Shown in pieces: positions 27,267-36,242 of a stretch of DNA of 64,000 nucleotides (its first letter is position 1; every line of letters begins with the position of its first letter). A model generated the notes under the pieces. The model did not search any database. It was not told the origin of the DNA and saw only the letters and a program-made list of their open reading frames with translations. This stretch comes from JAHRAW01 sp965212085 (GTDB lineage Bacteria > Pseudomonadota > Gammaproteobacteria > Arenicellales > Poriferihabitantaceae). The position numbers and the translations under genes were made by a program. The DNA lies in assembly GCA_965212085.1 (NCBI GenBank), contig OZ243042.1, positions 2,046,001-2,110,000 of the forward strand. Reading direction: 5' to 3'.

Positions 27267-27587
27267 ATGTCCGTCCAGGAACAACTGAAAGAAGTAATCG
27301 AGAGCAACGAAGTGGTTTTGTTCATGAAGGGCTCGCCGGATTTCCCCCAGTGCGGATTCTCCGGGCGCACCTCGCAGATCCTCAAAGCCTGCGATGCCCC
27401 GTTCGCATCGGTGGACGTACTCGCCGACGACACGGTGCGCCAGGGCATCAAGGAATATTCAAAATGGCCCACCGTCCCGCAACTGTACGTACGCGGCGAA
27501 TTCATCGGCGGCTGCGACATCATGACCGAACTGTATGAAAGCGGCGAACTGCAAAAGATTTTGAAGCCGGAAACCGCGCAGGCGTAA
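27267..27587 (+). CDS. grxD: monothiol glutaredoxin (Grx4 type)
   Basis: A protein of 106 residues. The active site is CGFS in GSPDFPQCGFSGRTSQIL, preceded by VVLFMKG, and WPTVPQLYVRGEFIGGCDI provides the cis-Pro and glutathione-binding residues. Grx4-type proteins carry [2Fe-2S] clusters and deliver or store them, often with BolA partners. The gene lies 61 bases after the BolA gene, so the two are likely co-transcribed. Confidence 0.94.
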   Translation: MSVQEQLKEVIESNEVVLFMKGSPDFPQCGFSGRTSQILKACDAPFASVDVLADDTVRQGIKEYSKWPTVPQLYVRGEFIGGCDIMTELYESGELQKILKPETAQA

Positions 27588-27638
27588 ATCGCCGGGCCTC
27601 CGGATCGCCGGACGCTCCGCCCGAACCCCGATCCCCCG

Positions 27639-28844
27639 CTACCCGCTACCCGCCTGATATGCCGCGCGGTATTTGCGCGCGACCCATTGGTGGAAGTGAT
27701 GGGTCGGCGCGTCCATCGCCGGGGAGAAGACGCCGCCCTGGAAGCCGGGTGAGCGGCGTCCGAGTTGCATGCCTTCCACGGCGCCGATGTCTTCGCAAAA
27801 AACTTTCCGCCAGGTTTCGAGGTTGGATTTCCGGGCGGGTTGGTAGCGGTCGGCGGTGGCGCCTTCGCCGACGTAAAATATTCGAAGGTCTTCGCGAATC
27901 CGCTCGGCGCCGAGGGGGTGAATGATGAGCGCGTAAAAGTGGTTGACCTGAAACCCCAGCAGCAGGTTGGGGTAGAAGGTCGGGTATTCGGCGACTTGGT
28001 GGCGGTCCTCCGGCCAGTGGGGGAAAACCGGCAGGCGCTCGCCGCCGTCAAGCACCGGGTTGAAGGTGTTGGTGCCCTGGCCGGCGAAACCATCGGAAAT
28101 CATCATGCAGTAGTGGCGGTCGAGGGGCGAGTAGGCGTTCAGAGACGGATGAATCCACGGCAAGTGATAGGCCTCGCAATAATTTTCCACCGCCAGTTTC
28201 CAGTTGCAGCCGGCTTCAAACGAGAGGCCATCGTCCGCGTTCGAGGGGCCGAGGGTAGCCGCGCCGCCGGCGCCGATGTACTGCCGGTAGCGGTCCGTGA
28301 GCGGCGCCGCGTATTCGTCGAACGGCGGGGCGTCGGCGCTCAGGTTGATAAACAAAACCCCCATCCAGCAGTGCGAGCGCACCGGCTTGAGGCCGTGGGA
28401 GTCAGCGCAGAATCCCTCGACCCGGTCGGCTCCGGGGCCGCCGATATGGGGGGTCGCTTTGAGGGTGCCGTTGAGGTCGTAGGTCCACGAGTGATACGGG
28501 CAGACCAGCAGCCCGTTGGTTTTTTTTCGTTCCCGCACCAGCCGCATGCCGCGGTGGCTGCAGACGTTGTGGAATACCCTCGGGAGCGCCGGGTCGCCGT
28601 CCTTGTTGCACACGATCAGCAGCGGCAGGCCCATGAAGTCCACCGGCGTGACCGTGCCCGCGCTGCGGTGGTCATCGCAAAAGGCCAGCGCCGTCCAGGT
28701 TTTGGCGAACAGGTGATCGCGCTCGAAGCGGTGAAATTCCCGGTCGGTGTAGGCGGCGTTGGGCATGCCGCGGGCCTCGGCGATGGGGCGCTCCACCGCG
28801 GCGAGGTGGTCGAGGGATATGGATTGGGTCAGGGTCGGTTTCAT
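27639..28844 (-). CDS. Rieske-type ring-hydroxylating/choline-type monooxygenase, alpha subunit
   Basis: A protein of 401 residues. The Rieske [2Fe-2S] site is C95-S-H97 and C115-P-Y-H118, and the mononuclear iron site includes His227 and His232 in ENYCEAYHLPWIHP. The architecture fits the family containing choline/carnitine monooxygenases and ring hydroxylases. No reductase or ferredoxin gene is adjacent. It diverges from a polyamine-type binding protein, which hints at quaternary amine or polyamine-linked catabolism, but the substrate cannot be read from the sequence. Confidence 0.85.
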   Translation of the reverse strand: MKPTLTQSISLDHLAAVERPIAEARGMPNAAYTDREFHRFERDHLFAKTWTALAFCDDHRSAGTVTPVDFMGLPLLIVCNKDGDPALPRVFHNVCSHRGMRLVRERKKTNGLLVCPYHSWTYDLNGTLKATPHIGGPGADRVEGFCADSHGLKPVRSHCWMGVLFINLSADAPPFDEYAAPLTDRYRQYIGAGGAATLGPSNADDGLSFEAGCNWKLAVENYCEAYHLPWIHPSLNAYSPLDRHYCMMISDGFAGQGTNTFNPVLDGGERLPVFPHWPEDRHQVAEYPTFYPNLLLGFQVNHFYALIIHPLGAERIREDLRIFYVGEGATADRYQPARKSNLETWRKVFCEDIGAVEGMQLGRRSPGFQGGVFSPAMDAPTHHFHQWVARKYRAAYQAGSG

Positions 28845-29078
28845 GGCGTCCGGCGGGTTGCTGGGAGTGGCTAATCAAAGCACTCCGGGGGCCGGCGGGC
28901 AAGTCATTTTTGCGCGGGTCTCTGCAGAAATCGGCGAATTGCCTGAGATTATGCGCCCACGGCCCTGGAAGGCGGGCGCGGGCGTATTGACACCGCCGCC
29001 GGATGCTGGCAACATTTTTCGGGCTTCATGGCTTCATACAGGTTTTTTTGTCATCCACCACCCGAAGGAGAAAATACC

Positions 29079-30146
29079 ATGAAAAATCCAAGATTTTCAC
29101 GCCGCACGTTTCTGGCCGCCGGCGGCACTGCCGTTGCCACTGCCGGCCTGCACCTGCCATTGTTCGCCGAGGAGAAGAAACTCAATTTCTACAATTGGGA
29201 CACCTACATCGGCGAAACCACGCTGGACGATTTCAAGTCCGCTTCCGGCATCGAGGTCAAGATGGATTTGTTCGGCGACAACGCCGAGCTGTTCGCCAAA
29301 ATGCGCGAGGGCAATCCCGGCTACGACGTGATCGTGCCCACCAACGATTTTGTCGAGCGCATGTGGCGGGCGGATTTATTGCAGCCCATTGACCACGGCG
29401 CGGTTCCCAACTTCCGCACAAACATCGGCAAACTTTTTCACGACGCCGACTTCGATCCCGGCCGCAAATACTCCATGCCCTACATGTGGGGAACCATGGG
29501 CATCGGCTACCGCAAATCCAAAGTCGCGCGCCCCGAATCGTGGTCGGCGGTGTGGGGGCCGCAGTCCGATCAGTACGCCGGCAAAATCGGCTGGATCAGC
29601 GAACCGGGCTCCATGCTGGGCATGGTCATGCGCTACCTCGGCTACTCGTTCAACTCCGCCAACCCGGATGAAATCCGCCAGGCCGCCGACCAGTTGATCA
29701 AGTACAAGAAAAACGTGAAAGGCGTTTTTGAAGACAACGGGCAGGACCTGCTGGCCTCCGGCGAATGTGATCTGGTGGTGGAGTGGAACGGCGACATCGC
29801 CCAACTCATCAACGAAGATCCGGACGTGGATTACGTCATCCCCAAAGAGGGCGGCTACTACTGGCAGGATTGCCTGTGCGTTCCAAAGGGCGCGCCGCAT
29901 CCCGAAAACGCCCACGCCTTCATCAACTTTTTGCTGGGCGCCGAAATCGGGCGCGACCTTGCGGAATACATCGAGTACGCCACCGCCAACGAAGCGGCGC
30001 GCAAACTGATGGATGATTCCTACAACAAAAACCCCGCCATCTTCCCGCCGGACGACGTGCTGGCGTCGCTGGAACCGTCCTTGTACCTGGGCGAAGAACG
30101 CGCCGAACTCGTTGACGAGGAGTGGACGCGGATTTTGGCCGCCTGA
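29079..30146 (+). CDS. potD: spermidine/putrescine-type ABC transporter substrate-binding protein
   Basis: A protein of 355 residues. The N-terminus has SRRTFLAAGG, a twin-arginine signal, and cleavage is expected before EEKKLNFYNWDTYIG. That start, and FGDNAELFAKM and GYDVIVPTNDFVERM further on, are characteristic of PotD/PotF proteins. It captures a polyamine or similar cation in the periplasm for PotABC. A strong ribosome site, AAGGAG, precedes ATG 29079 by 9 bases, ruling out the upstream in-frame ATG at 29028. A terminator-like hairpin separates it from potB, which would make the binding protein more abundant than the permease. Confidence 0.9.
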   Translation: MKNPRFSRRTFLAAGGTAVATAGLHLPLFAEEKKLNFYNWDTYIGETTLDDFKSASGIEVKMDLFGDNAELFAKMREGNPGYDVIVPTNDFVERMWRADLLQPIDHGAVPNFRTNIGKLFHDADFDPGRKYSMPYMWGTMGIGYRKSKVARPESWSAVWGPQSDQYAGKIGWISEPGSMLGMVMRYLGYSFNSANPDEIRQAADQLIKYKKNVKGVFEDNGQDLLASGECDLVVEWNGDIAQLINEDPDVDYVIPKEGGYYWQDCLCVPKGAPHPENAHAFINFLLGAEIGRDLAEYIEYATANEAARKLMDDSYNKNPAIFPPDDVLASLEPSLYLGEERAELVDEEWTRILAA

Positions 30147-30162
30147 CGTCTCAGCCGACCCG

Positions 30163-30202
30163 AAACGCCGCCAGCCGGATACATCGCGGCCGGCGGCGTT
30201 TT
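30163..30202 (+). terminator. hairpin with T-run between potD and potB
   Basis: AAACGCCGCC (30163-30172) pairs perfectly with GGCGGCGTTT (30192-30201), and a fourth T follows. It fits a partial intrinsic terminator that trims expression of potBCA relative to potD. Confidence 0.6.
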
Positions 30203-30259
30203 GATTGAAACCGTCGCTCTGAAATCACGGTCGGTCGCCGACCACCTGCGAGGCACACA

Positions 30260-31186
30260 TTGCAAAGCGAACATTGGCGGGCGAACATCGGGGTTTTTGC
30301 AGCGCTCGGCTTGCCCGGGCTGTTGTGGCTGGCGGTGTTTTTTGTGGTGCCGCTGGGGTTTATTTTCGGGCTTAGTTTTTCCGACAAAATCGGCATCATC
30401 GGTCATGACCTGACCTGGACCGGCGGCAATTATGCGCGCGCTTTTGAGCCGATCTATCTCGGCATTTTTGTCAAGTCGTTGATCATCGCCGTGGCCGCCA
30501 CCGGCGCGTGCCTGCTGGTCGGCTATCCGGTGGCGCTGGCGGTGGCTTTCGCGCCGCAGCGAATCAAAACGCCGCTGTTGCTGGCCATCACGCTGCCGTT
30601 CTGGATCAACATCCTGATCCGCACCTACGCGCTGATCGCGGTGTTTCGAACCCGCGGCTTTTTGAATTTCGCCGTGGAATGGTTGTGGGACATCGGCGAC
30701 TCGCTGCTGCGCGCCGTCGGCTTTGCCGGCACAGGACAGTACCAGCCGCTGGAACTGCTCTACACCAACGCCGCCGTGGCGCTGGGGATCGGATATGTTT
30801 TTCTGCCGTTCATGATCCTGCCGTTGTACGCCGCCATGGACCGCTTTGACCGCTCGTATCTGGAGGCGAGCCTGGATCTCGGCGCCGGCCACTGGCGCAC
30901 CTTCGCCAAGGTGCTGCTGCCACTGACCATGCCCGGCGTCATCAGCGGCGTGATGATCGTCTTCGTGCCGGCGCTGGGCGCGTTTTTCATCGCCGACATG
31001 CTGGGCGGCGCCGACAGCCAGTTGATCGGCAACGTGATCGAGCGGCAGTTTCTGGGTGCCAACAACTGGCCGTTCGGCGCGGCGCTTTCCTTTTTGCTCA
31101 TGTATCTGACTTTCGCGGCCATCGTCCTGCGCCAGTTGCTGGCCGCAAAAACCGCGCTGGGGAAGGACGGCGATGGCCAGGCCTGA
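30260..31186 (+). CDS. potB: polyamine-type ABC transporter permease (PotB-like)
   Basis: A protein of 308 residues with six hydrophobic segments and the EAA-type loop YLEASLDLGAGHWRTFAKVLLPLTMPGV, which docks to PotA. It starts with TTG at 30260, supported by a GAGG ribosome site seven bases upstream; no suitable ATG is present. It overlaps potC by 14 bases. Partner of PotC in the membrane channel. Confidence 0.88.
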   Translation: MQSEHWRANIGVFAALGLPGLLWLAVFFVVPLGFIFGLSFSDKIGIIGHDLTWTGGNYARAFEPIYLGIFVKSLIIAVAATGACLLVGYPVALAVAFAPQRIKTPLLLAITLPFWINILIRTYALIAVFRTRGFLNFAVEWLWDIGDSLLRAVGFAGTGQYQPLELLYTNAAVALGIGYVFLPFMILPLYAAMDRFDRSYLEASLDLGAGHWRTFAKVLLPLTMPGVISGVMIVFVPALGAFFIADMLGGADSQLIGNVIERQFLGANNWPFGAALSFLLMYLTFAAIVLRQLLAAKTALGKDGDGQA

Positions 31187-32042
31187 ACTGCTGGATTACG
31201 CCGGCCGCTGGTGGATGCGGGGGTTCCTGGGGGTGTTTTTCGTGATCTTGTACGCGCCCATCGTGGCGCTGGTGGCGTTCAGTTTCAACGATTCCAAGCG
31301 CAACATCGTGTGGCACGGCTTCACCACCAAATACTACCTCAAGGCGGTGGAAAACGACTCGCTGATTTCCGCCTTCGTCAACTCGCTGACCATCGCCGTG
31401 GTCAACATGATCGCCGGCGTCATCCTCGGCGTGGCCGCCGCCATCCTGCTGTGGCGCTTTCGCTTTCCGTTTCGCTTCGCCGCCGACGGGCTCCTGTCCC
31501 TGCCCATCGTCATTCCCGAAATCTGCATGGGCGTCGCCATGCTGGTGTTCTTCAACCAATGGTGGCCGCGCGACCTGGCGTGGCCCCTCAGCCTCGGCAA
31601 CATCATGATCGCCCACATCACCTTCACCTTTCCGTTCGTGGCGGTCATCGTGCGCGGGCGGCTGGCCTCGGTCAACCGCGAACTGGAAAAAGCCGCCATG
31701 GACCTCGGCGCCAGCGAATGGCAGGCCATGCGCGATATTCTGCTACCGGAAATTCGCCCGTCCATCATCGCCGGCGCGCTCATCGCCTTCACCCTGTCGC
31801 TGGATGATTTTGTCATCACCTACTTCACCGCCGGCCCCAACAGCATCACGCTGCCGGTTAAAATCAACTCCATGGTGCGCTTTTCGGTGACCCCCGAAGT
31901 CAACGCCGCGTCCACCGTGCTCATCGTCATCACCATCGCCGCCGCGGTTCTCGCCATGCGTTTTCAAAACGCAAAAAAGGATAACCCGGAAGACAAATCC
32001 GAACCCGAACCCGAACAAAGATCATGCCCCGCGCGCTCATAG
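31173..32042 (+). CDS. potC: polyamine-type ABC transporter permease (PotC-like)
   Basis: A protein of 289 residues with six predicted membrane segments and an EAA loop, LEKAAMDLGASEWQAMRDILLPEI. SLDDFVITYFTAGP near the C-terminus is typical of PotC. It overlaps potB by 14 bases and potA by 19, so the three are translationally linked. The last 20 residues are a charged Glu/Pro-rich tail. Confidence 0.9.
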   Translation: MARPELLDYAGRWWMRGFLGVFFVILYAPIVALVAFSFNDSKRNIVWHGFTTKYYLKAVENDSLISAFVNSLTIAVVNMIAGVILGVAAAILLWRFRFPFRFAADGLLSLPIVIPEICMGVAMLVFFNQWWPRDLAWPLSLGNIMIAHITFTFPFVAVIVRGRLASVNRELEKAAMDLGASEWQAMRDILLPEIRPSIIAGALIAFTLSLDDFVITYFTAGPNSITLPVKINSMVRFSVTPEVNAASTVLIVITIAAAVLAMRFQNAKKDNPEDKSEPEPEQRSCPARS

Positions 32043-33112
32043 AAATACGCAATATCAGCAAGACCTTTGGCCGCGAGGCGGCGGTCAGCGGCGTTTCGCT
32101 GGACATTTACGACAAGGAATTCCTGGTGCTGCTCGGCCCTTCGGGATGCGGAAAAACCACGCTGCTGCGCCTCATCGGCGGCTTTGAAAATCCCACCGCC
32201 GGCGGTATTTCCATGGACGGGCGCGACCTCGCCGGGCTGCCGCCCAACAAGCGGCCGGTCAACATGGTGTTTCAATCCTACGCGGTTTTTCCGCATATGA
32301 ACGTGCGCGACAACATCGCTTACGGCCTGCGCATAGACGGTGTCGAGCAGGGTGAGCGGGAGCGGCGCGTGGACGAGGCGCTGGCTTTGGTGCAGCTCGA
32401 TTCCCTGGCCGGCCGTTACTCCCATCAGTTGTCGGGCGGCCAGCGCCAGCGCGTGGCGCTGGCGCGGGCGCTGGTGAAAAGGCCGCGGGTTTTGCTGCTC
32501 GACGAACCGCTCTCGGCGCTCGACGCCAAACTGCGCGAGGCGATGCAAAACGAGTTGGTCAAACTCCAGCACACCGTCGGCATAACGTTCGTGGTGGTCA
32601 CCCACGACCAGGACGAAGCGCTTTCCATGGCCGAGCGCGTCGCGGTCATGGAAAGCGGCCGCATCCGGCAACTCGACACGCCGCGCAACCTCTACGAAGC
32701 CCCGCAAAACCGCTTCGTCGCCGATTTTGTCGGGCGCATGAACATCCTCCCCGCGCGCCCGGCGGGCGGCCGCCGCTACAACGTGGAAGGACTCGGCGAG
32801 ATTTCCACCGCCGGTGCGTCGGGCAATGAACGAGACGATCATTCGCCGGAAGCCGCCTTTGTCGCCATCCGCCCCGAAAAACTATTCGTCGCCGACGCAA
32901 AACCCGAAGGCGACAACCTTCATTCCGTGAACGCCGCCATAGACAACGCCGCTTACTACGGCTGCGAAACCGTGCTCACCGTAAAAACCGAAAACGGCAC
33001 CCCGCTCACCATCTTCACCCCCAACAGCAGCCGCAACGCTCCCGCCCCGGCGGTCGGCGAGCAAGTGGTGGTGTGGTGGCGGGCTGAGGATATGATTGCT
33101 TTGGCGGAGTAA
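32024..33112 (+). CDS. potA: polyamine-type ABC transporter ATP-binding protein (PotA-like)
   Basis: A protein of 362 residues. Walker A is GPSGCGKTT (38-46), the signature is LSGGQRQRVALARAL and Walker B is LLLDEPLSALD. A C-terminal TOBE-like regulatory domain begins around residue 235 (FVGRMNILPA). It powers import through PotB/PotC. Start overlaps the end of potC. Last gene of the transporter; the repeat region begins right after it. Confidence 0.9.
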   Translation: MPRALIEIRNISKTFGREAAVSGVSLDIYDKEFLVLLGPSGCGKTTLLRLIGGFENPTAGGISMDGRDLAGLPPNKRPVNMVFQSYAVFPHMNVRDNIAYGLRIDGVEQGERERRVDEALALVQLDSLAGRYSHQLSGGQRQRVALARALVKRPRVLLLDEPLSALDAKLREAMQNELVKLQHTVGITFVVVTHDQDEALSMAERVAVMESGRIRQLDTPRNLYEAPQNRFVADFVGRMNILPARPAGGRRYNVEGLGEISTAGASGNERDDHSPEAAFVAIRPEKLFVADAKPEGDNLHSVNAAIDNAAYYGCETVLTVKTENGTPLTIFTPNSSRNAPAPAVGEQVVVWWRAEDMIALAE

Positions 33113-33538
33113 CGAGAGACTATAATTTACTGCTGTCATTCCTGTAGGAGTTCACTATTTCACTGACAGTATGAAAAAACACCCGTCATTCCCGAACGAT
33201 AGAAAAATAGGGAGCGATAGCGACCGTTTGTTTCATCGTATCGGGAATCCAGGGATACACCGGCGGTGGCTCAAATGGCGCTGGATTCCCGAGTACGCAA
33301 GTGTCCGTAAGCCGCTTGCGCGGCAACGGACACTAACGCTCGGGAATGACGGCGTAGAATGAAATTTGTCGGTGAATTAGTGAACTTCTACAATTCCCGC
33401 GTACTCGGGAATCCAGTAGAAATCCGTGATTTTAATGCGTCAAGTATGTAATCCTCAAATCATTACATAGTGAACACAGTGAAAGAGACTTTGGAATATT
33501 TGAACGACAACGTTGCCAAATAAACGAGGTGTAACAAT
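33113..33538. repeat. composite palindromic repeat region, no gene
   Basis: This 426-base stretch is noncoding. Two 15-base arms (33143-33157 and 33378-33392) are inverted copies with one mismatch. Between them lie two back-to-back members of the dispersed repeat family: an inverted one at 33185-33252 and a direct one at 33281-33350. A partial inverted one follows at 33393-33416. It looks like a small nonautonomous element or nested REP cluster. The last 100 bases are AT-rich leader for the methyltransferase. Confidence 0.8.
33281..33350 (+). repeat. dispersed palindromic repeat, copy A (70 bases)
   Basis: It begins ctggattcccgag and ends ctcgggaatgac, forming an outer stem. Inside is GTGTCCGT paired with ACGGACAC and GCCGC paired with GCGGC around a TTGC loop. 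The 70-base copy at 53400-53469 differs at one position, and the inverted copy at 63896-63959 is nearly identical. Confidence 0.88.
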
Positions 33539-34363
33539 ATGAAAGACATTATCAACGAAATCGGTGCGACCGCATTCGTCATCGCCGCCTACCGCGCGCT
33601 GGAAGAGGATGCGGATGCGCCGTTTTTTGATGACCGGTATTCGCGGCTTTTTGTCAATGAACAGATGATACAAAAAGCGCGGGATTTTGAAAAGGTTCTG
33701 CCGGAAGGGCGTGAAATGATTCGCTACCGGATAAAATTCTTCGCCGACAAAACCGCCGATGCGGTCACCGGCGGCGTTCGCCAGGTGATCATGCTGGGCA
33801 ACGGTTTTGACATGCGCGCCGTCGGTTATCAAGACGACGACGTGGTTTTCTTTGACGTCGATCAAAGCGCGGTGCTGGCCTTCAAACAGCAGGTCATCGA
33901 AAAAAACGACATTCCTTACCGCGCAAACTTCGTGCCGTGCAACTACGTGGAAGAAGATTTGTTCGCCAAACTGGCCGCGCATGGCTTTGACCCGAACGCG
34001 CCGACTCTGATTACCTGGGAGGGCAACACGATGTATCTTCCCGAAGAAATCGTCGTTCGCCTGCTGAATGATTTCTGCGCCAGCCTCGCCCGCTTCGCGG
34101 TCACCTTTGACTACCTGGACAAGCGCGTGGTCACGCGCACCAGCGGCTTTGATTCAATAACCAAAGCCGCCGAATTCTTCGACAAAATGTCCGCCACCTG
34201 GGTCACCGGTTTTGACGACCTGAAGGTGCTGGAACAAAAAACCCCGCTCAAAGTGGCCGAAGACCGGCTGATGAAAAGTCTTCGCGAAGAATACGCCCCC
34301 GGCGCGGAGGCGCAGATGGCGTTGTTTGATTTTTACTCGGTTGCGGTCATGGAAAAGAAATGA
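33539..34363 (+). CDS. LCM/PPM1-family SAM-dependent O-methyltransferase
   Basis: A protein of 274 residues. The motifs RQVIMLGNGFDMRAVGY (SAM-binding loop; GxGxD-like) and VVFFDVDQSAVLAFKQ, then ITWEGNTMYLPEE, are those of the leucine carboxyl methyltransferase family, which in bacteria includes O-methyltransferases of secondary metabolism. A GAGG ribosome site lies 7 bases before the ATG. It stands alone between two repeat-rich gaps. The methyl acceptor is unknown. Confidence 0.82.
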   Translation: MKDIINEIGATAFVIAAYRALEEDADAPFFDDRYSRLFVNEQMIQKARDFEKVLPEGREMIRYRIKFFADKTADAVTGGVRQVIMLGNGFDMRAVGYQDDDVVFFDVDQSAVLAFKQQVIEKNDIPYRANFVPCNYVEEDLFAKLAAHGFDPNAPTLITWEGNTMYLPEEIVVRLLNDFCASLARFAVTFDYLDKRVVTRTSGFDSITKAAEFFDKMSATWVTGFDDLKVLEQKTPLKVAEDRLMKSLREEYAPGAEAQMALFDFYSVAVMEKK

Positions 34364-34432
34364 CCGTCAGGGGTTGCCTGATTTTAACAGGACTGGGTGG
34401 GCGTGAGTGAGTTTGCCGTCCGTGGCGGCTGG

Positions 34433-34453
34433 ATACCCGCGTCCTGCGGGTAT
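34433..34453. repeat. hairpin, covarying relative of the dispersed palindromic repeat
   Basis: ATACCCGC (34433-34440) pairs perfectly with GCGGGTAT (34446-34453) over a 5-base loop. The flanks ctgg and gac match those of the larger repeats, where the stem reads ATTCCCGA/TCGGGAAT. Both stem strands changed together, which suggests the fold is kept. It could also act as terminator of the methyltransferase gene. Confidence 0.6.
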
Positions 34454-34511
34454 GACACCGAGTAGTGGCGGGCATCCGGTCTTGTTGGTGTGAACCACCT
34501 TTATAAATGAT

Positions 34512-35681
34512 ATGAAGCAACCACTCGACCAATCTACTGTCAGGCGTCGTTTGAGAATTTGCTATCTGGTAACAGGCATAGCGTTTTTGGAATCGATAAT
34601 CTATGGATACACCTTCCCCTATTTTTCGGTGCGCCTTGAAAATATGGGCGTGAATTCGACTTTGATAGGATTGAACGCAACTTTTGGCTTGATCGCCGTT
34701 ATTTTATTTGCGCCGTTATATCCACTGCTTATACGAAAACTTGGATACCACCGTTTTTCATTCATTGCTTTTATCATACTTATATTCAGTTCAGGCCTTC
34801 TGTTTGCGTCGGAATATTTGCCATGGTTGTTTTTAGTGCGTTTTATTATCGGCGCGGCTCTGGCCGGGCTGTGGATATCAACAGAGGCTTGGCTCAACGA
34901 CATCGTTCCGGACCATTTGCGCGGTCGAATCAATGCGGTGTTTCAGGCCGTATACTCGCTCGGTTTTTTTATCGGGCCCAGTGCAACCTATATCACCGGT
35001 TTTCATGGCGTTGCACCGATAGGGTTTCTCTCGATGGTCAGTTTGACCGCATTAATCATGCTGCTCATTTGCAAACCCGTTGCAAACGTTTCCAAAACCG
35101 ATGAGGCGAAAATAACAAGCAACCGGAAACTGCTTTTCGGCGCCAAAAATTTATTGTTTTTAGCATTGGTTACCGGACTTTGTGAAACGGCGATGTATGC
35201 ATTGCTTCCGATTTATGGGTTGGAATTGGGGTTTTCCACTAGTTTTGCAGTGAGCATCTTGATTGCCTATACGCTGGGCGAAGTCATCGTGGCATTTCCA
35301 ATCGCATGGCTTGCCGATAAAATTGACCCGGGGAAACTATTGTTTTTTTGTTCCGCGGGCGCATCGCTGGCGATATTCTCGTTGGTTATGTTGATAAACA
35401 CACCAGTTTTGGTTTGGTTAATGGCTTTTGTCGGGGGAGGATTGGTGGTCAGTTTATATAACATCGGCCTGGTTCAGATTGGCGGCAGATATCAAGGCAC
35501 CAGTCTGCCGCTGCTAACAACGGCCTTTGCCGTCATCTATTCCACTGGCAGTGCCGCGGGTTCTACTTTCGGCGGCGGTATGATTGAGTTGCTGGGTCCG
35601 TTCGGCTTGCCGCTGGGTATCTCGGTGGTTCTTGGGGTAACGGCGGTTACTCAAGTATTCGTCGCCCGCAACAAAACATAA
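34512..35681 (+). CDS. major facilitator superfamily transporter
   Basis: A protein of 389 residues with twelve hydrophobic segments. The cytoplasmic loop between helices 2 and 3 has PLLIRKLGYHR, and the N-terminal half contains ISTEAWLNDIVPDHLRGRINAV, as in YcaD-like sugar/drug MFS proteins. It is clearly more AT-rich than neighbouring core genes and may have been acquired. Its 3' end overlaps the convergent Smr gene by 31 bases. Substrate unknown. Confidence 0.85.
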   Translation: MKQPLDQSTVRRRLRICYLVTGIAFLESIIYGYTFPYFSVRLENMGVNSTLIGLNATFGLIAVILFAPLYPLLIRKLGYHRFSFIAFIILIFSSGLLFASEYLPWLFLVRFIIGAALAGLWISTEAWLNDIVPDHLRGRINAVFQAVYSLGFFIGPSATYITGFHGVAPIGFLSMVSLTALIMLLICKPVANVSKTDEAKITSNRKLLFGAKNLLFLALVTGLCETAMYALLPIYGLELGFSTSFAVSILIAYTLGEVIVAFPIAWLADKIDPGKLLFFCSAGASLAIFSLVMLINTPVLVWLMAFVGGGLVVSLYNIGLVQIGGRYQGTSLPLLTTAFAVIYSTGSAAGSTFGGGMIELLGPFGLPLGISVVLGVTAVTQVFVARNKT

Positions 35682-36238
35682 ACCGCCCCGGTCCCCCCGT
35701 CTCCGGGCAAGGCCGAACAAAACGCCTTGACCGCGGATTGCGCTTTCAACCAGCCCAGCGTGAACCGCTTCAACACCCCGCCGGCGCCGCCGCTGTGCAG
35801 TCCTTTTCCGTGGATGATTAGCACGCTCGAATCTCCGGCGTCGCCCGCTTCAAGCAAAAAATCGGCGAGTAGCGGTTCGGCTTCGGCGATGGTGTGGCCG
35901 TGCAAATCCAGGGTGGCGGTGAAATCATAATCACCGCGTTTCAGTTTGCGGATTATTTTTTTCTGCAAGCCGCTGCGCGCAAACTCGACGTAATCGCCCT
36001 GGTCGGTTTTGTCGGTCATTACGCCTGCGCCGCCGGGCGCGGTTTCGGCGAGGCGGGTTTTTCGAATCGCAACGGCGGGCTTTGGCGCGTTTGGCGCGGA
36101 TTGTTCGGGGCGATTCCGCGCCCGGCGATAGTTGCGGCCGCTGCGGTTTGTGTCCGCCATGGCGCGGCGGAACAGCCCGATGTCGTCTTCGGTGTCGTCT
36201 TCGGAGTTGTCTTTTTGCGCCGCCATTTTGTTCACCAC
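35651..36238 (-). CDS. Smr-domain protein
   Basis: A protein of 195 residues with a charged, disordered N-terminal half and a C-terminal Smr domain: LDLHGHTIAEAEPLLADFL and VLIIHGKGLHS. Stand-alone Smr proteins of this length (SmrA/SmrB type) are endonucleases; SmrB cleaves mRNA at collided ribosomes. It begins with GTG at 36238 just after the trxB stop, or with ATG at 36226. Fourth gene of the DAHP synthase-sat-trxB operon. Confidence 0.85.
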   Translation of the reverse strand: MVNKMAAQKDNSEDDTEDDIGLFRRAMADTNRSGRNYRRARNRPEQSAPNAPKPAVAIRKTRLAETAPGGAGVMTDKTDQGDYVEFARSGLQKKIIRKLKRGDYDFTATLDLHGHTIAEAEPLLADFLLEAGDAGDSSVLIIHGKGLHSGGAGGVLKRFTLGWLKAQSAVKAFCSALPGDGGTGAVYVLLRATNT

Positions 36239-36242
36239 GGCG

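Noticed and set aside
27765..28874. 369-codon plus-strand frame opposite the Rieske oxygenase
   Set aside because: The minus-strand product has all iron ligands; the plus-strand frame shows none.
33113..33538. CRISPR array
   Set aside because: Repeats here are palindromic, in opposite orientation and not regularly spaced by unique spacers.
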